From Arthrobacter_E sp044748305 (GTDB taxonomy: Bacteria > Actinomycetota > Actinomycetes > Actinomycetales > Micrococcaceae): a DNA stretch of 64,000 nt. The DNA is taken from contig NZ_JBIVFT010000007.1 of NCBI RefSeq assembly GCF_044748305.1, positions 1-64,000 of the forward strand, in the 5' to 3' direction. Made by a program: the position numbers and the translations under genes. The notes under the pieces are model-generated. The model did no database searches. It was not told where the DNA came from and was given only the letters and a program-made list of their open reading frames with translations. Position 1 is the stretch's first letter; every line of letters starts with the position of its first letter. Positions 8,906 to 19,063 of this stretch are shown here, piece after piece.

Positions 8906-9674
8906 GTGCCGCCTCCTTGCGGCTGAGCGACCCGGCGGAAAGTTCGTCGAGTAGCCATGAACTGGTGTTGTGGATGAGTTCGCGGACCAGGGATTCGGCG
9001 GCTGGGGAGTCGCGCCGCTCGATGGCGGAGGCGAGAGCTTGATGGAGCCGGCTCGCTTCCTCGCGAAAAGCTTCGTCCCCGAAGGGGAGGATCGTCAAGG
9101 TGCCGAGCTCGGCCTGGATCCGGAGGAGTTCCCGGGCCAGGCGGGCGGAACGGGCGGCCGCCGCGATCTCAAGGATGAATTCCGAATGGGCCATGCGCCA
9201 GGTCAGGGGGTCGGTGGCCCCGGCGCCAGGAGTCGTGGCGAGTTCCTGAAGGGTTTCCAGATCGTCGGGTGTCGCGCGTCGTGCGGCGAGGCCTGCGCAG
9301 GCTGAGGCGATCGCCTGGTAGTGGAGGCTCAGATCGCTGATCTGCAACCGTGTGAGCGAGCCGAGCCGGCGTCGGGCTTTCTCGGGAGAGGGGAGCGCAT
9401 CGTCGGCGATGAAACTTCCGCCGCTGCGGCCCCGGACGGTGCGGATGAGGCCCTGGCCGCGCAATTGTGAGAGCGCCTCCCGGGTGGTGACCGCGGAGAC
9501 GCCGAGTGCCGAGGCGAGTTCCACTTCGTTGGGCAGCCGCTGGCCTGCGCTGAGCAGGCCGGTTTCGATGGCCAATTCGATTCTGGCGCACACCTCGTCC
9601 ACCAGCCCGCCCGACTTGATCGGGGTGAACAGTGCGGCCAGGCTGCGGGAGGCCCCGAGTGGCGAAAGCGACAT
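8892..9674 (-). CDS. GntR-family (FadR/FCD type) transcriptional regulator
   Basis: About 260 residues. The N-terminal winged helix is clear (IETGLLSAGQRLPNEVELASALGVS, then TTREALSQLRGQGLIRTVRGRSGGSFI), followed by an all-helical FCD-like domain with the conserved MAHSEFILEIAAAARSARL. ATG 9674 was chosen because AGGAGGGG lies just upstream; an in-frame start at 9746 has no such site. It overlaps the Cache gene by 14 bp and diverges from the ABC transporter at 9889, which it probably controls from the shared promoter region. Confidence 0.9.
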   Translation of the reverse strand: MSLSPLGASRSLAALFTPIKSGGLVDEVCARIELAIETGLLSAGQRLPNEVELASALGVSAVTTREALSQLRGQGLIRTVRGRSGGSFIADDALPSPEKARRRLGSLTRLQISDLSLHYQAIASACAGLAARRATPDDLETLQELATTPGAGATDPLTWRMAHSEFILEIAAAARSARLARELLRIQAELGTLTILPFGDEAFREEASRLHQALASAIERRDSPAAESLVRELIHNTSSWLLDELSAGSLSRKEAAHDSH

Positions 9675-9773
9675 CCCTACCCCTCCTGCTGCGGTTTTCC
9701 TGGCGATGCCGGGTGATGAGAGCCGGGTGGCCCGGCTTACAGACATGCTAGCCCGGCTTCAAATTGGGGTCTA

Positions 9774-9793
9774 TACATAAATCATCATAAGTA
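9774..9793. promoter_or_regulatory. Candidate GntR operator between divergent operons
   Basis: TACATAAATCATCATAAGTA is an A/T-rich imperfect palindrome (TACnTA...TAnGTA) in the divergent promoter region between the GntR gene and the transporter genes, in an otherwise G+C-rich setting. It is a plausible site for the adjacent regulator; only position and partial symmetry support it. Confidence 0.3.
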
Positions 9794-9888
9794 ATAGTCT
9801 TTAGCGCAGAAGACGGAATGTGAGACGCATCACGTACTCGATTCCGGGAGAACGGGCCCTCGGGCGCCATACGAGAAAAGGCATCGCG

Positions 9889-10974
9889 ATGAGTGAAACG
9901 GCACAGAGCTCCGCTCGGGGCTCCGCCACGGACACGGACCAGATTCCCGCCATCCGCCTCCGGAAGCTGGTCAAATCCTTCGGGGAGGTCAACGCCGTCG
10001 ACGGGGTCGACCTGGACATCCGGCAGGGCGAGTTCTTCTCCATGCTGGGACCCTCCGGCTCCGGGAAGACGACGGTGCTGCGCATGATCGCCGGCTTCGA
10101 ACTGCCCACTTCGGGCAGCATCGAGCTCGACGGCGCGGACGTGAGCACCAAGGCCCCGTTCGAACGCGACGTCAACACCGTCTTCCAGGACTACGCGCTC
10201 TTCCCGCACATGTCCCTCATCGACAACGTCGCCTACGGTCTGCGGGTGCGCGGCATCGCCAAGAACGAACGACGGGAACGCGCGGCCCAGGCCCTGGAGC
10301 GAGTCCAGCTCGGCAAGTTCCTGGCCCGCCGTCCCGCACAGCTCTCCGGCGGTCAGCGGCAGCGCGTCGCCCTGGCCCGCGCCCTCGTGGTGGAGCCCAA
10401 AGTGCTCCTCCTCGACGAGCCGCTCGGTGCCCTGGATCTCAAGCTCCGCCAGCAGATGCAGATCGAGCTCAAGGAACTCCAGCGTTCCCTCGGGATCACC
10501 TTCATCTTCGTCACCCACGACCAGGAGGAGGCCCTGACGATGAGCGACCGGATCGGGGTGTTCAGTAACGGGCGCATCGCCCAGACAGGCTCGGCACACG
10601 AGATCTACCAGCATCCCCAGACCGCCTTCGTGGCGAACTTCGTCGGCACCTCCAACATCCTTGAATCCGGGATCGGCGGAACCCCTGCCGGCCCCGGGGC
10701 CAGCTTCGTCGTCCGTCCCGAACGACTCCGGCTGGACTGGGAGGCCGCGCACGACGCCGCTGGCCAGGCTTCCGGCGAACGCTCCCTCGCGGGGCAGGTC
10801 ACCTCGGCCGTCTATGTCGGGCACGCGACCCAGGTGCACATCGACCTCGACGCCGGACCGGGCATCGTCGCGCTCCTCCACGAGGACGTCCCGGACACCG
10901 ATGCCCTCCAAGGCCGTCGCGTCACCGTCAGCTGGGCTGAGCGGGACGCCGTATGGCTCCCGGAAGCCGCCTGA
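9889..10974 (+). CDS. potA: Polyamine-type ABC transporter ATP-binding protein
   Basis: About 361 residues. Walker A is GPSGSGKT (residues 54-61), with the signature LSGGQRQRVALARAL, Walker B VLLLDEPLGALD and the switch region FVTHDQEEAL. The C-terminal TOBE-like region after residue 270 (SFVVRPERLRL) is typical of PotA/FbpC importers. ATG 9889 has AAAGG upstream; the reading frame extends to 9820 without a good start. It energises the two permeases downstream and works with the lipoprotein binding protein. The substrate class, spermidine/putrescine or a related amine, is assigned by family and gene order. Confidence 0.92.
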   Translation: MSETAQSSARGSATDTDQIPAIRLRKLVKSFGEVNAVDGVDLDIRQGEFFSMLGPSGSGKTTVLRMIAGFELPTSGSIELDGADVSTKAPFERDVNTVFQDYALFPHMSLIDNVAYGLRVRGIAKNERRERAAQALERVQLGKFLARRPAQLSGGQRQRVALARALVVEPKVLLLDEPLGALDLKLRQQMQIELKELQRSLGITFIFVTHDQEEALTMSDRIGVFSNGRIAQTGSAHEIYQHPQTAFVANFVGTSNILESGIGGTPAGPGASFVVRPERLRLDWEAAHDAAGQASGERSLAGQVTSAVYVGHATQVHIDLDAGPGIVALLHEDVPDTDALQGRRVTVSWAERDAVWLPEAA

Positions 10975-11087
10975 ACCCCGGAAAGCACCGGATGTCGCCG
11001 GTGCGGCGGAAGACCCCGCCCGCCGTCGTCGTCCCCCATTGATCACCGCACGATTCACACCGCAGCACACCTCGAAAGGACAGCACC

Positions 11088-12275
11088 ATGACCCGGACAA
11101 GCATGCGCCTCAAGGCCGCGGGCATCGCCGCCGTCGCGGCTCTCGCCCTCACCGCCTGTGGCACCACGAGCGGAGGCGGCGGAAGCGCCGCCCAGACACC
11201 CGCTAAAACCGAGATCGGACAGGGGGAAGGCCAGGTTTCGATCCTCGGCTGGCCCGGCTACGTCGAGGACGGGTCCAACGATCCCAAAGTCGACTGGGTC
11301 CACCCCTTCGAGAAGGAGACCGGCTGCAAGGTCAGCTTCAAGCCCTTCGGCACCTCTGACGAGGCGGTCACCCTCATGCGTACCGGACAGTACGACGTCA
11401 TCTCCGCCTCCGGTGACGCCTCGCTCCGCCTCGTGGCCGGCGGCGACGTCCAGCCGGTCAACACGGGTCTGCTGAAGAACTACACCGACATCTCACCGTT
11501 CCTCAAAGACAAGGCCTGGAACACGATGGACGGGGTCAACTATGGCGTGCCGCACGGCTGGGGAGCCAACCTCCTGATGTACCGCACCGACAAGGTCACG
11601 CCCGCCCCCACCTCCTGGAAGTCGGTCTTCGAAGACGGCTCCCAGTACGTCGGCAAGGTGACCGCCTACGACTCGCCGATCTACATCGCCGACGCCGCCA
11701 TGTACCTCATGAAGCACCAACCGGACCTGGGCATCAAGAACCCCTACGCGCTGGATGAGAAGCAGCTGGACGCGGCGAAGAGCCTGCTGAAGGACCAGAA
11801 GAAGAACATCGGTGAGTACTGGAACGACGTCACCAAGGAGGTGCAGTCCTTCGCTTCCGGGTCCACCGTCATCGGCACCACCTGGCAGGTCGGCGCCAAC
11901 ATCGCCACCGGCAACGGCACCAAGGTGGCGACCGTTCTTCCCGAGGAAGGCGCCACCGGTTGGTCCGACACCTGGATGATCGGTTCCAAGACCAAGAATC
12001 CCAACTGTTCCTACAAGTGGCTCGACTACATCGCCAGCCCCAAGGCGCAGGCCGCCGTCGCTGAGTACTTCGGCGAGGCCCCGGCCAATCCCAAGGCCTG
12101 CGACCTGATGTCGGACAAGAAGTTCTGCGAGACCTACCACGTCAGCGACGCCGACTATGCCTCCAAGATCTGGTACTGGACCACGCCGGTGGAGAAGTGT
12201 CTGGACGGGCGTACCGACGTCAAGTGCACCGACTACTCGGCCTGGACCAAGGCCTGGACGGAAATCAAGGGTTAG
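11088..12275 (+). CDS. Extracellular solute-binding lipoprotein of a polyamine-type ABC importer
   Basis: 395 residues with a lipoprotein signal peptide: basic start, hydrophobic core and lipobox LTAC with lipidated Cys24, followed by a Gly/Ser linker. The mature part matches the PotD/PotF-like group (GWPGYVEDGSNDPKVDWVHPFEKE, later DTWMIGSKTKNPNCSYKWLDYI). It should be tethered to the outer face of the membrane and deliver ligand to the permeases. It starts at ATG 11088 after GAAAGGA. It contains several Cys, including paired residues near the C-terminus (KPKACDLMSDKKFCETY and EKCLDGRTDVKC regions) that could form disulfides. Confidence 0.92.
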   Translation: MTRTSMRLKAAGIAAVAALALTACGTTSGGGGSAAQTPAKTEIGQGEGQVSILGWPGYVEDGSNDPKVDWVHPFEKETGCKVSFKPFGTSDEAVTLMRTGQYDVISASGDASLRLVAGGDVQPVNTGLLKNYTDISPFLKDKAWNTMDGVNYGVPHGWGANLLMYRTDKVTPAPTSWKSVFEDGSQYVGKVTAYDSPIYIADAAMYLMKHQPDLGIKNPYALDEKQLDAAKSLLKDQKKNIGEYWNDVTKEVQSFASGSTVIGTTWQVGANIATGNGTKVATVLPEEGATGWSDTWMIGSKTKNPNCSYKWLDYIASPKAQAAVAEYFGEAPANPKACDLMSDKKFCETYHVSDADYASKIWYWTTPVEKCLDGRTDVKCTDYSAWTKAWTEIKG

Positions 12276-12277
12276 TC

Positions 12278-13213
12278 ATGTCGATCCAGCTCAGCCGGCC
12301 CGGCGTCGATCCGGGACGGGGAGGCGGCCGCGGTGCCGTCCCCCGGGCCAAGGCGAGCCCTCTTTCGGGCTTCCTGTACCGTTCCCCCAAAGCGCGCCTG
12401 GCGGGTCTGCTCACGGCGCCGGCCGGCTGGCTGGTCCTGGTCTACATCGCGGCGCTCGCGGCTCTGCTCATCACCGCCTTGTGGAGCGTCGACTCGTTCA
12501 CGGGCAAGGTCTCCCAGACCTGGACCCTGGACAACATCAAGCAGGCGCTGTTCGACCCCGTGTACCAGGGGATCGCCTTGCGCACCCTCTGGATCGCGGT
12601 GCTGGTGACGGTCATCGATGCGGTGATCGCGATCCCGCTGGCCTTCTTCATCGCCAAGGTCGCGACGCCGCGCTGGCAGAAGCTGCTTCTCGCCGCGGTG
12701 CTCATGCCGCTCTGGGCCAGCTACCTGGTGAAAGCCTATGCGTGGCGCAATGTGCTCGCGGAAGGTGGACTCCTGGAATGGTTGGGAGCGCCTCTGGGCC
12801 TGAACTCGCCCGGATACTCCGAGACGGCCGTGATCCTGACGCTCGCCTACATCTGGCTGCCGTACATGATCCTGCCGATCCACGCCGGTTTCGAGAAGGT
12901 CCCCGGCAACCTCCTGGAGGCTTCCGGCGACCTGGGGGCGAAGCCGTGGGCCACGGTGCGCCTGGTGGTGATGCCGTTGCTGGTGCCGTCCATCATCGCC
13001 GGAACGATCTTCACTTTCTCCCTGACGCTGGGCGACTACATCACGGCGCAGATCGTGGGCGGCAAGACCCAGATGCTCGGCACGGTGGTCTACAGCAATG
13101 TGGGCGCGGCCAACAATCTGCCTTTCGCCTCGGCGGTCTCCCTGATCCCGATCGCGATCATCATGATCTACCTGCTCGTGGTGCGCCGGACCGGCGCCCT
13201 GGACGAACTGTAA
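12278..13213 (+). CDS. potB: ABC transporter permease, PotB-like
   Basis: About 311 residues with six predicted membrane helices and the binding-protein-dependent permease signature EASGDLGAKPWATVRLVVMPLLVPSI (the EAA loop that contacts the ATPase). ATG 12278 begins 2 nt after the stop of the binding-protein gene. The N-terminal 40 residues are a polar, Gly/Arg-rich cytoplasmic tail. It pairs with the second permease 12 bp downstream. Confidence 0.92.
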   Translation: MSIQLSRPGVDPGRGGGRGAVPRAKASPLSGFLYRSPKARLAGLLTAPAGWLVLVYIAALAALLITALWSVDSFTGKVSQTWTLDNIKQALFDPVYQGIALRTLWIAVLVTVIDAVIAIPLAFFIAKVATPRWQKLLLAAVLMPLWASYLVKAYAWRNVLAEGGLLEWLGAPLGLNSPGYSETAVILTLAYIWLPYMILPIHAGFEKVPGNLLEASGDLGAKPWATVRLVVMPLLVPSIIAGTIFTFSLTLGDYITAQIVGGKTQMLGTVVYSNVGAANNLPFASAVSLIPIAIIMIYLLVVRRTGALDEL

Positions 13214-13225
13214 GGAGGGACTGCC

Positions 13226-14026
13226 ATGAGGCTTTCACGAGGCGCCAAATGGGTGCTCGGTCTGATCACGGGCGTGGTCCTGTTCTTCATCTACGCGCCG
13301 TTGCTGCTGGTGGTGGTGAACTCCTTCAATGCCGACAGGACGTTCGGCTGGCCGCCCAAGGGCTTCACCCTTGAGTGGTGGGGGAGGGCGTTCGAGAACG
13401 ACGGCGTCCGCTCGGCCCTGGTCTCCTCCCTCTGGGTGGGTGCCGTCGCCACCTTGCTGGCGCTGGTGCTCGGCACCTTGCTGGCCCTGGCGCTGCAGCG
13501 GTATCGCTTCTTCGGCCGGGACGTGGTGAACCTGCTGGTCATCCTGCCGATCGCCTTGCCTGGCATCGTGACCGGCATCGCCCTGAACAACATGTTCACC
13601 ACGATCCTGGGCGTTCCACTGAGCATGTTCACCGTGGTGGTGGCACATGCGACCTTCTGCATCGTGACCGTCTTCAACAACGTCATCGCCCGCCTGCGGC
13701 GCGTGAACCCAGGCTTGGAGGAGGCCTCCGCGGACCTCGGTGCCGGGGTGTTCACGACTTTCTGGCAGGTGACGTTCCCGCAGCTGCGTTCGGCTCTGCT
13801 GGCCGGTGGGCTTCTGGCGTTTGCTCTGAGCTTCGATGAGATCATCGTGACGACCTTCACCATCGGTGCCGGTGAGACCACGCTGCCGATCTGGATCCTG
13901 CAGAACCTGTTCCGCCCCAACCAGGCCCCCGTGGTCAACGTGGTCGCGGTGGTCCTGATCCTGATCTCGATCCTGCCGATCTGGCTGGCGCAGAAACTCT
14001 CCTCGGACACGGTGGCGGGGAAGTAG
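13226..14026 (+). CDS. potC: ABC transporter permease, PotC-like
   Basis: 266 residues with about six membrane segments and the EAA-type loop EEASADLGAGVFTTFWQVTFPQLRSALLAG. A strong AAGGAGG precedes ATG 13226. It is last gene of the transporter operon, followed within 20 bp by a long palindrome that may end transcription. With PotA, the lipoprotein and PotB it makes a complete importer. Confidence 0.92.
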   Translation: MRLSRGAKWVLGLITGVVLFFIYAPLLLVVVNSFNADRTFGWPPKGFTLEWWGRAFENDGVRSALVSSLWVGAVATLLALVLGTLLALALQRYRFFGRDVVNLLVILPIALPGIVTGIALNNMFTTILGVPLSMFTVVVAHATFCIVTVFNNVIARLRRVNPGLEEASADLGAGVFTTFWQVTFPQLRSALLAGGLLAFALSFDEIIVTTFTIGAGETTLPIWILQNLFRPNQAPVVNVVAVVLILISILPIWLAQKLSSDTVAGK

Positions 14027-14045
14027 CGCGCACCTTCTCTCCCTC

Positions 14046-14110
14046 CTCGCGAGATGCCAGTTGAGCACAGTGTTTCCCTCTGGGACTGTGCTCAACTGGC
14101 ATCTCGCGAG
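14046..14110. repeat. Long palindrome, family A copy 1 (26-bp arms, 13-nt loop)
   Basis: Arms 14046-14071 and 14085-14110 are perfect complements; each outer end is itself palindromic (CTCGCGAG). The inner end is CACAGT / ACTGTG and the loop reads gtttccctctggg. The arms are identical to those of the copy at 15104-15168; only the loops differ. The two copies bracket the gene at 14175-15122. Confidence 0.92.
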
Positions 14111-14174
14111 CATGAGGGAGGCATTGGCCTGTGGATAACGTTCTTGAGGCGTCGAATTCGGGCAACGATGGAGC

Positions 14175-15122
14175 ATGCACCGCACTCCGCTGCCGCAGGA
14201 ACTGAACTTGCGGTCCTTCACCCTGGCGCAGCAGGCCGCCCTGGGTGTGAGCCGGAACCGAGTCCGGGCACAGGACCTGAAAGTTGTTTCCAGAGGCCTG
14301 CGGATCCCGCTCGAATCGGATCTCAAAGGACCCGCGGCTCTACTTGCCTACACCGAGGAAGATCCGGGAGCGGCGATCATGGATCTCACCGCAGCGGAGA
14401 TCCATCACATGCCTTTGCCGTCATATTCACGCGGCGATTGGCGTGTCTACCTGGGGCGGTCCAGAGGACGGAACCGTGCTCGCCGGAAGAACGTGGTGGG
14501 GAGGACGGTCACTTTCAAGGAGGGAGAAGTGGTCCTGCTTGAAGGGCTGAGGATCACAAGCCCGGCGCGGACCTGGCTTGATCTTGCCGGACGTCTGAGG
14601 CTCGAAGATCTGGTGGCAGCCGGGGACTTCCTGGTGTGCGAACACGGGCCCGAATCGCCAGCACCACGGCGTGGGATCTGCACGGTCACGGATCTTGAGA
14701 AGGTCATCGAGAGACACTCAGGCATGCGTGGGGTCAAGACCGCTCGGGCTGCGGTGGCTCTGATCAGAGTCGGTGCTGATTCGCCCCAGGAGACGGCGCT
14801 GAGATTGGTGCTCGGCGAGCACGGGTTGCCCGAACCGGTGCTCAACCACGTACTCCGGACTCCGGATGGGCGTGCACGGGTGTGGCCGGATCTGGCGTAC
14901 CTGGAAGCGCGCCTCTCCATTCAGTATGACGGCGTGCATCACGAAGGATCTGACCAGTACCGTCGTGACATCCGGCGCCAGGCACTCACCGAACAACTCG
15001 GCTGGCGGGAAGTGAGGATCAGCAAGGATGATCTCGAAGGGCGCTTTCCTCATGCGGTGACCAAGATCCGCCGGAAGCTGGAAGAGTCCGGATGGGACAG
15101 TTCCTCGCGAGATGCCAGTTGA
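14175..15122 (+). CDS. DUF559/Vsr-like endonuclease-fold protein of unknown role
   Basis: 315 residues. The N-terminal half looks like an AbiEi-type winged helix plus linker (FTLAQQAALGVSRNRVRAQDLKVVSRGLRIP). The C-terminal part resembles the Vsr/DUF559 PD-(D/E)XK fold: VWPDLAYLEARLSIQYDG carries Asp and Glu candidates for metal binding, then HHEG, RRDIRRQALTEQLGW and VRISKDDLEGRF. Such proteins are common in Micrococcaceae and are of unproven function. ATG 14175 lacks a strong ribosome site. The last five codons and the stop lie inside the left arm of the palindrome at 15104, so the natural C-terminus may have been altered by that element. Confidence 0.75.
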   Translation: MHRTPLPQELNLRSFTLAQQAALGVSRNRVRAQDLKVVSRGLRIPLESDLKGPAALLAYTEEDPGAAIMDLTAAEIHHMPLPSYSRGDWRVYLGRSRGRNRARRKNVVGRTVTFKEGEVVLLEGLRITSPARTWLDLAGRLRLEDLVAAGDFLVCEHGPESPAPRRGICTVTDLEKVIERHSGMRGVKTARAAVALIRVGADSPQETALRLVLGEHGLPEPVLNHVLRTPDGRARVWPDLAYLEARLSIQYDGVHHEGSDQYRRDIRRQALTEQLGWREVRISKDDLEGRFPHAVTKIRRKLEESGWDSSSRDAS

Positions 15123-15168
15123 GCACAGTGTGCCGTAACGGGACTGTGCTCAACTGGCATCTCGCGAG
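15104..15168. repeat. Long palindrome, family A copy 2 (26-bp arms, 13-nt loop)
   Basis: Arms 15104-15129 and 15143-15168 equal those of the copy at 14046; the 13-nt loop is gtgccgtaacggg. It overlaps the last codons and stop of the nuclease-like gene and lies in front of the convergent DUF779 stop, so it may also act as a two-way terminator. Confidence 0.92.
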
Positions 15169-15180
15169 ACGGGGCGAGGT

Positions 15181-15551
15181 TCAGAGGCCCTCGTCTTCGG
15201 CGTACTCCTCGTCCGTCAGAATCCGGGAGCGGGTCAGGAAGCGGACTCCCAGAGGTGCCTCCAGAGAGAACCCGGCCCCTCGGCCCGGGACCACGTCGAT
15301 GGTGAGGTGCGTGTGCTTCCAGTACTCGAACTGCGCGGCGGACATCCACACCGGCACGGCCCGTTCCAGCCCCACCGCCAGGTCCCCGAGCCGGACATCC
15401 GCGTCCCCCACCAGGAACTCGCCGTCGGGATAGCACATCGGTGCTGAGCCGTCGCAGCAGCCGCCGGACTGGTGGAACATGAGCGGCCCGTGGTCCACCG
15501 TGAGGCGGCGGATCAGCTCCGCCGCCTCCTCGGTGACCGCCACTCTGGCCA

Positions 15552-15552
<1 letters not shown>
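15181..15552 (-). CDS. DUF779 protein, partner of aldehyde dehydrogenase
   Basis: About 123 residues of the DUF779 family. Family features seen: MFHQSGGCCDGSAPMCYP with paired Cys and a single Cys, SAAQFEYWKHTHLTIDVVPGRGAGFSLE and the C-terminal RFLTRSR. DUF779 genes usually sit next to acetaldehyde/aldehyde dehydrogenase genes. Here the ATG (15552) touches the dehydrogenase stop, so the two are co-translated. The role is unproven; the clustered Cys and His suggest metal binding. Confidence 0.9.
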
Positions 15553-17075
<1,523 letters not shown>

Positions 17076-17193
17076 GATTGCTCCCTTGCGTGAATGGCGT
17101 CGACGGTGACGCACTTCACACGCTAGGGCGGCGGACGTTGCAGCCATGTTGCCGTCAGCGGAAGCACTCAGCGGACGACGACGGCGGCCCGCT

Positions 17194-18375
17194 TCAGAGC
17201 CCCAGCTCGCGTTCCAGCCGGGCCAGCTGACCTTCCGCCAGGGCACGCAACGGGGCGCCGGGGGAGAGGAGATCCCGTTGCCGGGACCAGAGCTCGTAGT
17301 CGTCCGAGCCCCAGGCGGAGCGGGTCCAGGCGGAAATCAGATCGGGCTGCCCGGTGGCCAGCAGCGCCGCCCGGAGCTGGTGGTTCAACGCTTCCCGCAG
17401 CCGGGTCACGCCGGGAGCGGTGGAGCGAGGAAGCAGCGGTCCGCGGAAAATCCTCAGCGCACCCCCGACATCGCCGGCTGCAAGCTTCGCCTCGACCGCC
17501 AGCCAATCGCCGCTGACCTCGGCCGTCAACCGGTAGGGGCGCGAGGCCAGGAAATCCTCGCTCAGGAGGTTGCGCAGACGATTCACCTCCGCACGCAGGG
17601 TGGAGGAGCCGCCGTCGTACTCGTAGAGCAGCACCGCGAGCTCGTCGCCCGAGAGACCTTGCGGAGCGCTGGCCAGAAGAGCGAGCAGTTCGCTGTGCCG
17701 GGGCGAAAGGCGGAGCCGTTCACGGTGTCCGCGCGCGTCGTCGAGTAGGAGGAGAGCGTCGCTGCGGCCCAGCAATTCGAGACGGAGCTGGGGCCTGAGG
17801 ACCGGCTCGGGCGCGACGGCGGCGCGAATCTCACGGGCGAGCTCCGACTCGGCCAGGCGTACGGCGGCCTTCACGAGTGCCATGGTCTGGGGCACCACGA
17901 TGGCATCCCCGCCGGTGACGTCCAGGACCCCGAGAAGCCGGGAGGTCGCCGGGTCGTGGATCGGGGCGGCGGCGCAACTCCAATTGCGCACTGATTGGCG
18001 GAAGTGTTCGGCGCGCGTGATCATCGAGGGGCCGTCGAGGCGGAGGGCGAGTCCCGGGGCGTTGGTTCCGGCCAGCCGCTCATCCCAATTGCTGCCTTCG
18101 ACGAAGCCGATTCCTTCGGCCTTCCGGAGCGCGGAGGCTGAACCGCACACCCAGAGCAGCTGTCCTGCTTCATCGGACACGGCCATGACGGCGTCGCAAT
18201 CCCGTGCGGCCTGACCCAGCACATCGTCGAGGAGGGGGAAGACCTGGGCGAGAGGATGTGCCGCGCGGGCATCACGCAGATCCGCGCCGTCCAGGGTGAT
18301 GGGCGCCGAGGTCTCCTCGGCGAGCACCCCGGCCGCCGCGGACCGGTGCCAGGAGTCTGCGACCTCCGCACGCAT
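17194..18375 (-). CDS. GAF-domain transcriptional regulator
   Basis: About 393 residues. The N-terminal part matches the sensor half of AcoR-like regulators (VADSWHRSAAAGV, then a GAF domain including WVCGSASALRKAEGIGFVEGSNWDE and GTNAPGLALRLDGP). There is no sigma-54 AAA module; instead the C-terminal half has a winged-helix-like segment (LSPRHSELLALLASAPQGLSGDELAVLLY and TLRAEVNRLRNLL). This layout is common in Actinobacteria next to alcohol/aldehyde dehydrogenases. ATG 18375, after AGGTGG, is preferred to GTG 18414, which would lie in the palindrome at 18402. It probably activates the dehydrogenase/DUF779 genes. Confidence 0.85.
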   Translation of the reverse strand: MRAEVADSWHRSAAAGVLAEETSAPITLDGADLRDARAAHPLAQVFPLLDDVLGQAARDCDAVMAVSDEAGQLLWVCGSASALRKAEGIGFVEGSNWDERLAGTNAPGLALRLDGPSMITRAEHFRQSVRNWSCAAAPIHDPATSRLLGVLDVTGGDAIVVPQTMALVKAAVRLAESELAREIRAAVAPEPVLRPQLRLELLGRSDALLLLDDARGHRERLRLSPRHSELLALLASAPQGLSGDELAVLLYEYDGGSSTLRAEVNRLRNLLSEDFLASRPYRLTAEVSGDWLAVEAKLAAGDVGGALRIFRGPLLPRSTAPGVTRLREALNHQLRAALLATGQPDLISAWTRSAWGSDDYELWSRQRDLLSPGAPLRALAEGQLARLERELGL

Positions 18376-18401
18376 GCCGCTTTCCACCTGGCCAGTATGC
18401 A

Positions 18402-18462
18402 CACGAGCCGTCACTTAATCACAGTGTTCCCGTCCGGGACTGTGATTAAGTGACGGCTCGTG
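18402..18462. repeat. Long palindrome, family A copy 3 (24-bp arms, 13-nt loop)
   Basis: Arms 18402-18425 and 18439-18462 are exact complements around the loop gttcccgtccggg. It has the same inner CACAGT / ACTGTG and the same 13-nt loop length as the copies at 14046 and 15104, but the outer arm is different (GAGCCGTCACTTAAT). It lies between the GAF-regulator start and the bcp stop region. Confidence 0.9.
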
Positions 18463-18480
18463 GAAAGGGGCGGAGGGTGC

Positions 18481-18960
18481 TTAGAGCCCCAGCTCGGTCT
18501 TCAGCTCGGAGACGTGACCATCGGCTGCGACCTGGTACTTGGCCAGCTTGACCTTGCCTTCAGGATCCACCACCACCGTGGAGCGGACGATGCCCTCGAC
18601 GACCTCGCCGTCCAGGAGCTTTTCGCCCCAGGCGCCGTAGGCCAGGGCGACCTTGTGGTCCTCGTCGGCGAGCAGCGGGAAGGTCAGGCTGAAGTCGTCC
18701 GCGAAGGAGGAGATGGCGTCCTGGGAATCAGGAGAGACGCCCAGAACCTCGTAGCCGTGGCCCTTGAAGCTGGCGAGGGAGTCGCGGAAATCGCAGGCTT
18801 CCGTGGTGCAGCCCGGGGTGGCGGCCTTCGGGTAGAAGTACACCACCACGTTCTTGCCGCGGTAGTCGGAGAGGCTGTGAGCCTCTCCGCGGGCGTCGGT
18901 CAGGGAGAAGTCCGGGGCGTCGCTGCCCGGGAGGAGCTTGACGGTGGGGGTTGCAGTCAT
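18481..18960 (-). CDS. bcp: Thioredoxin-dependent peroxiredoxin (BCP/PrxQ type)
   Basis: Reduces hydroperoxides in the cytoplasm. The 159-residue product has the AhpC/TSA fold markers, the peroxidatic Cys in YPKAATPGCTTEACDFRD and a second Cys five residues later (CTTEAC), the PrxQ arrangement. It starts at ATG 18960 preceded by GAGGA. The gene is transcribed in the same direction as the allantoin genes upstream but is separated from the winged-helix gene by about 100 bp and probably has its own promoter. Confidence 0.95.
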   Translation of the reverse strand: MTATPTVKLLPGSDAPDFSLTDARGEAHSLSDYRGKNVVVYFYPKAATPGCTTEACDFRDSLASFKGHGYEVLGVSPDSQDAISSFADDFSLTFPLLADEDHKVALAYGAWGEKLLDGEVVEGIVRSTVVVDPEGKVKLAKYQVAADGHVSELKTELGL

Positions 18961-19063
18961 GATGAATCCTCGATCAGTCTGGTCGGTCCGCGGCGTCGGG
19001 CGCTGGCCCGGGCCGCGGTGGGTCTCGTGGGGTATAGCGTCCGCTGTGGCGCCGCTATTCCGC

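Noticed and set aside
14046..15168. Palindromes as terminal inverted repeats of a classical insertion sequence
   Set aside because: Each element is itself a complete hairpin, the gene between is not a transposase, and no flanking target duplication is visible.
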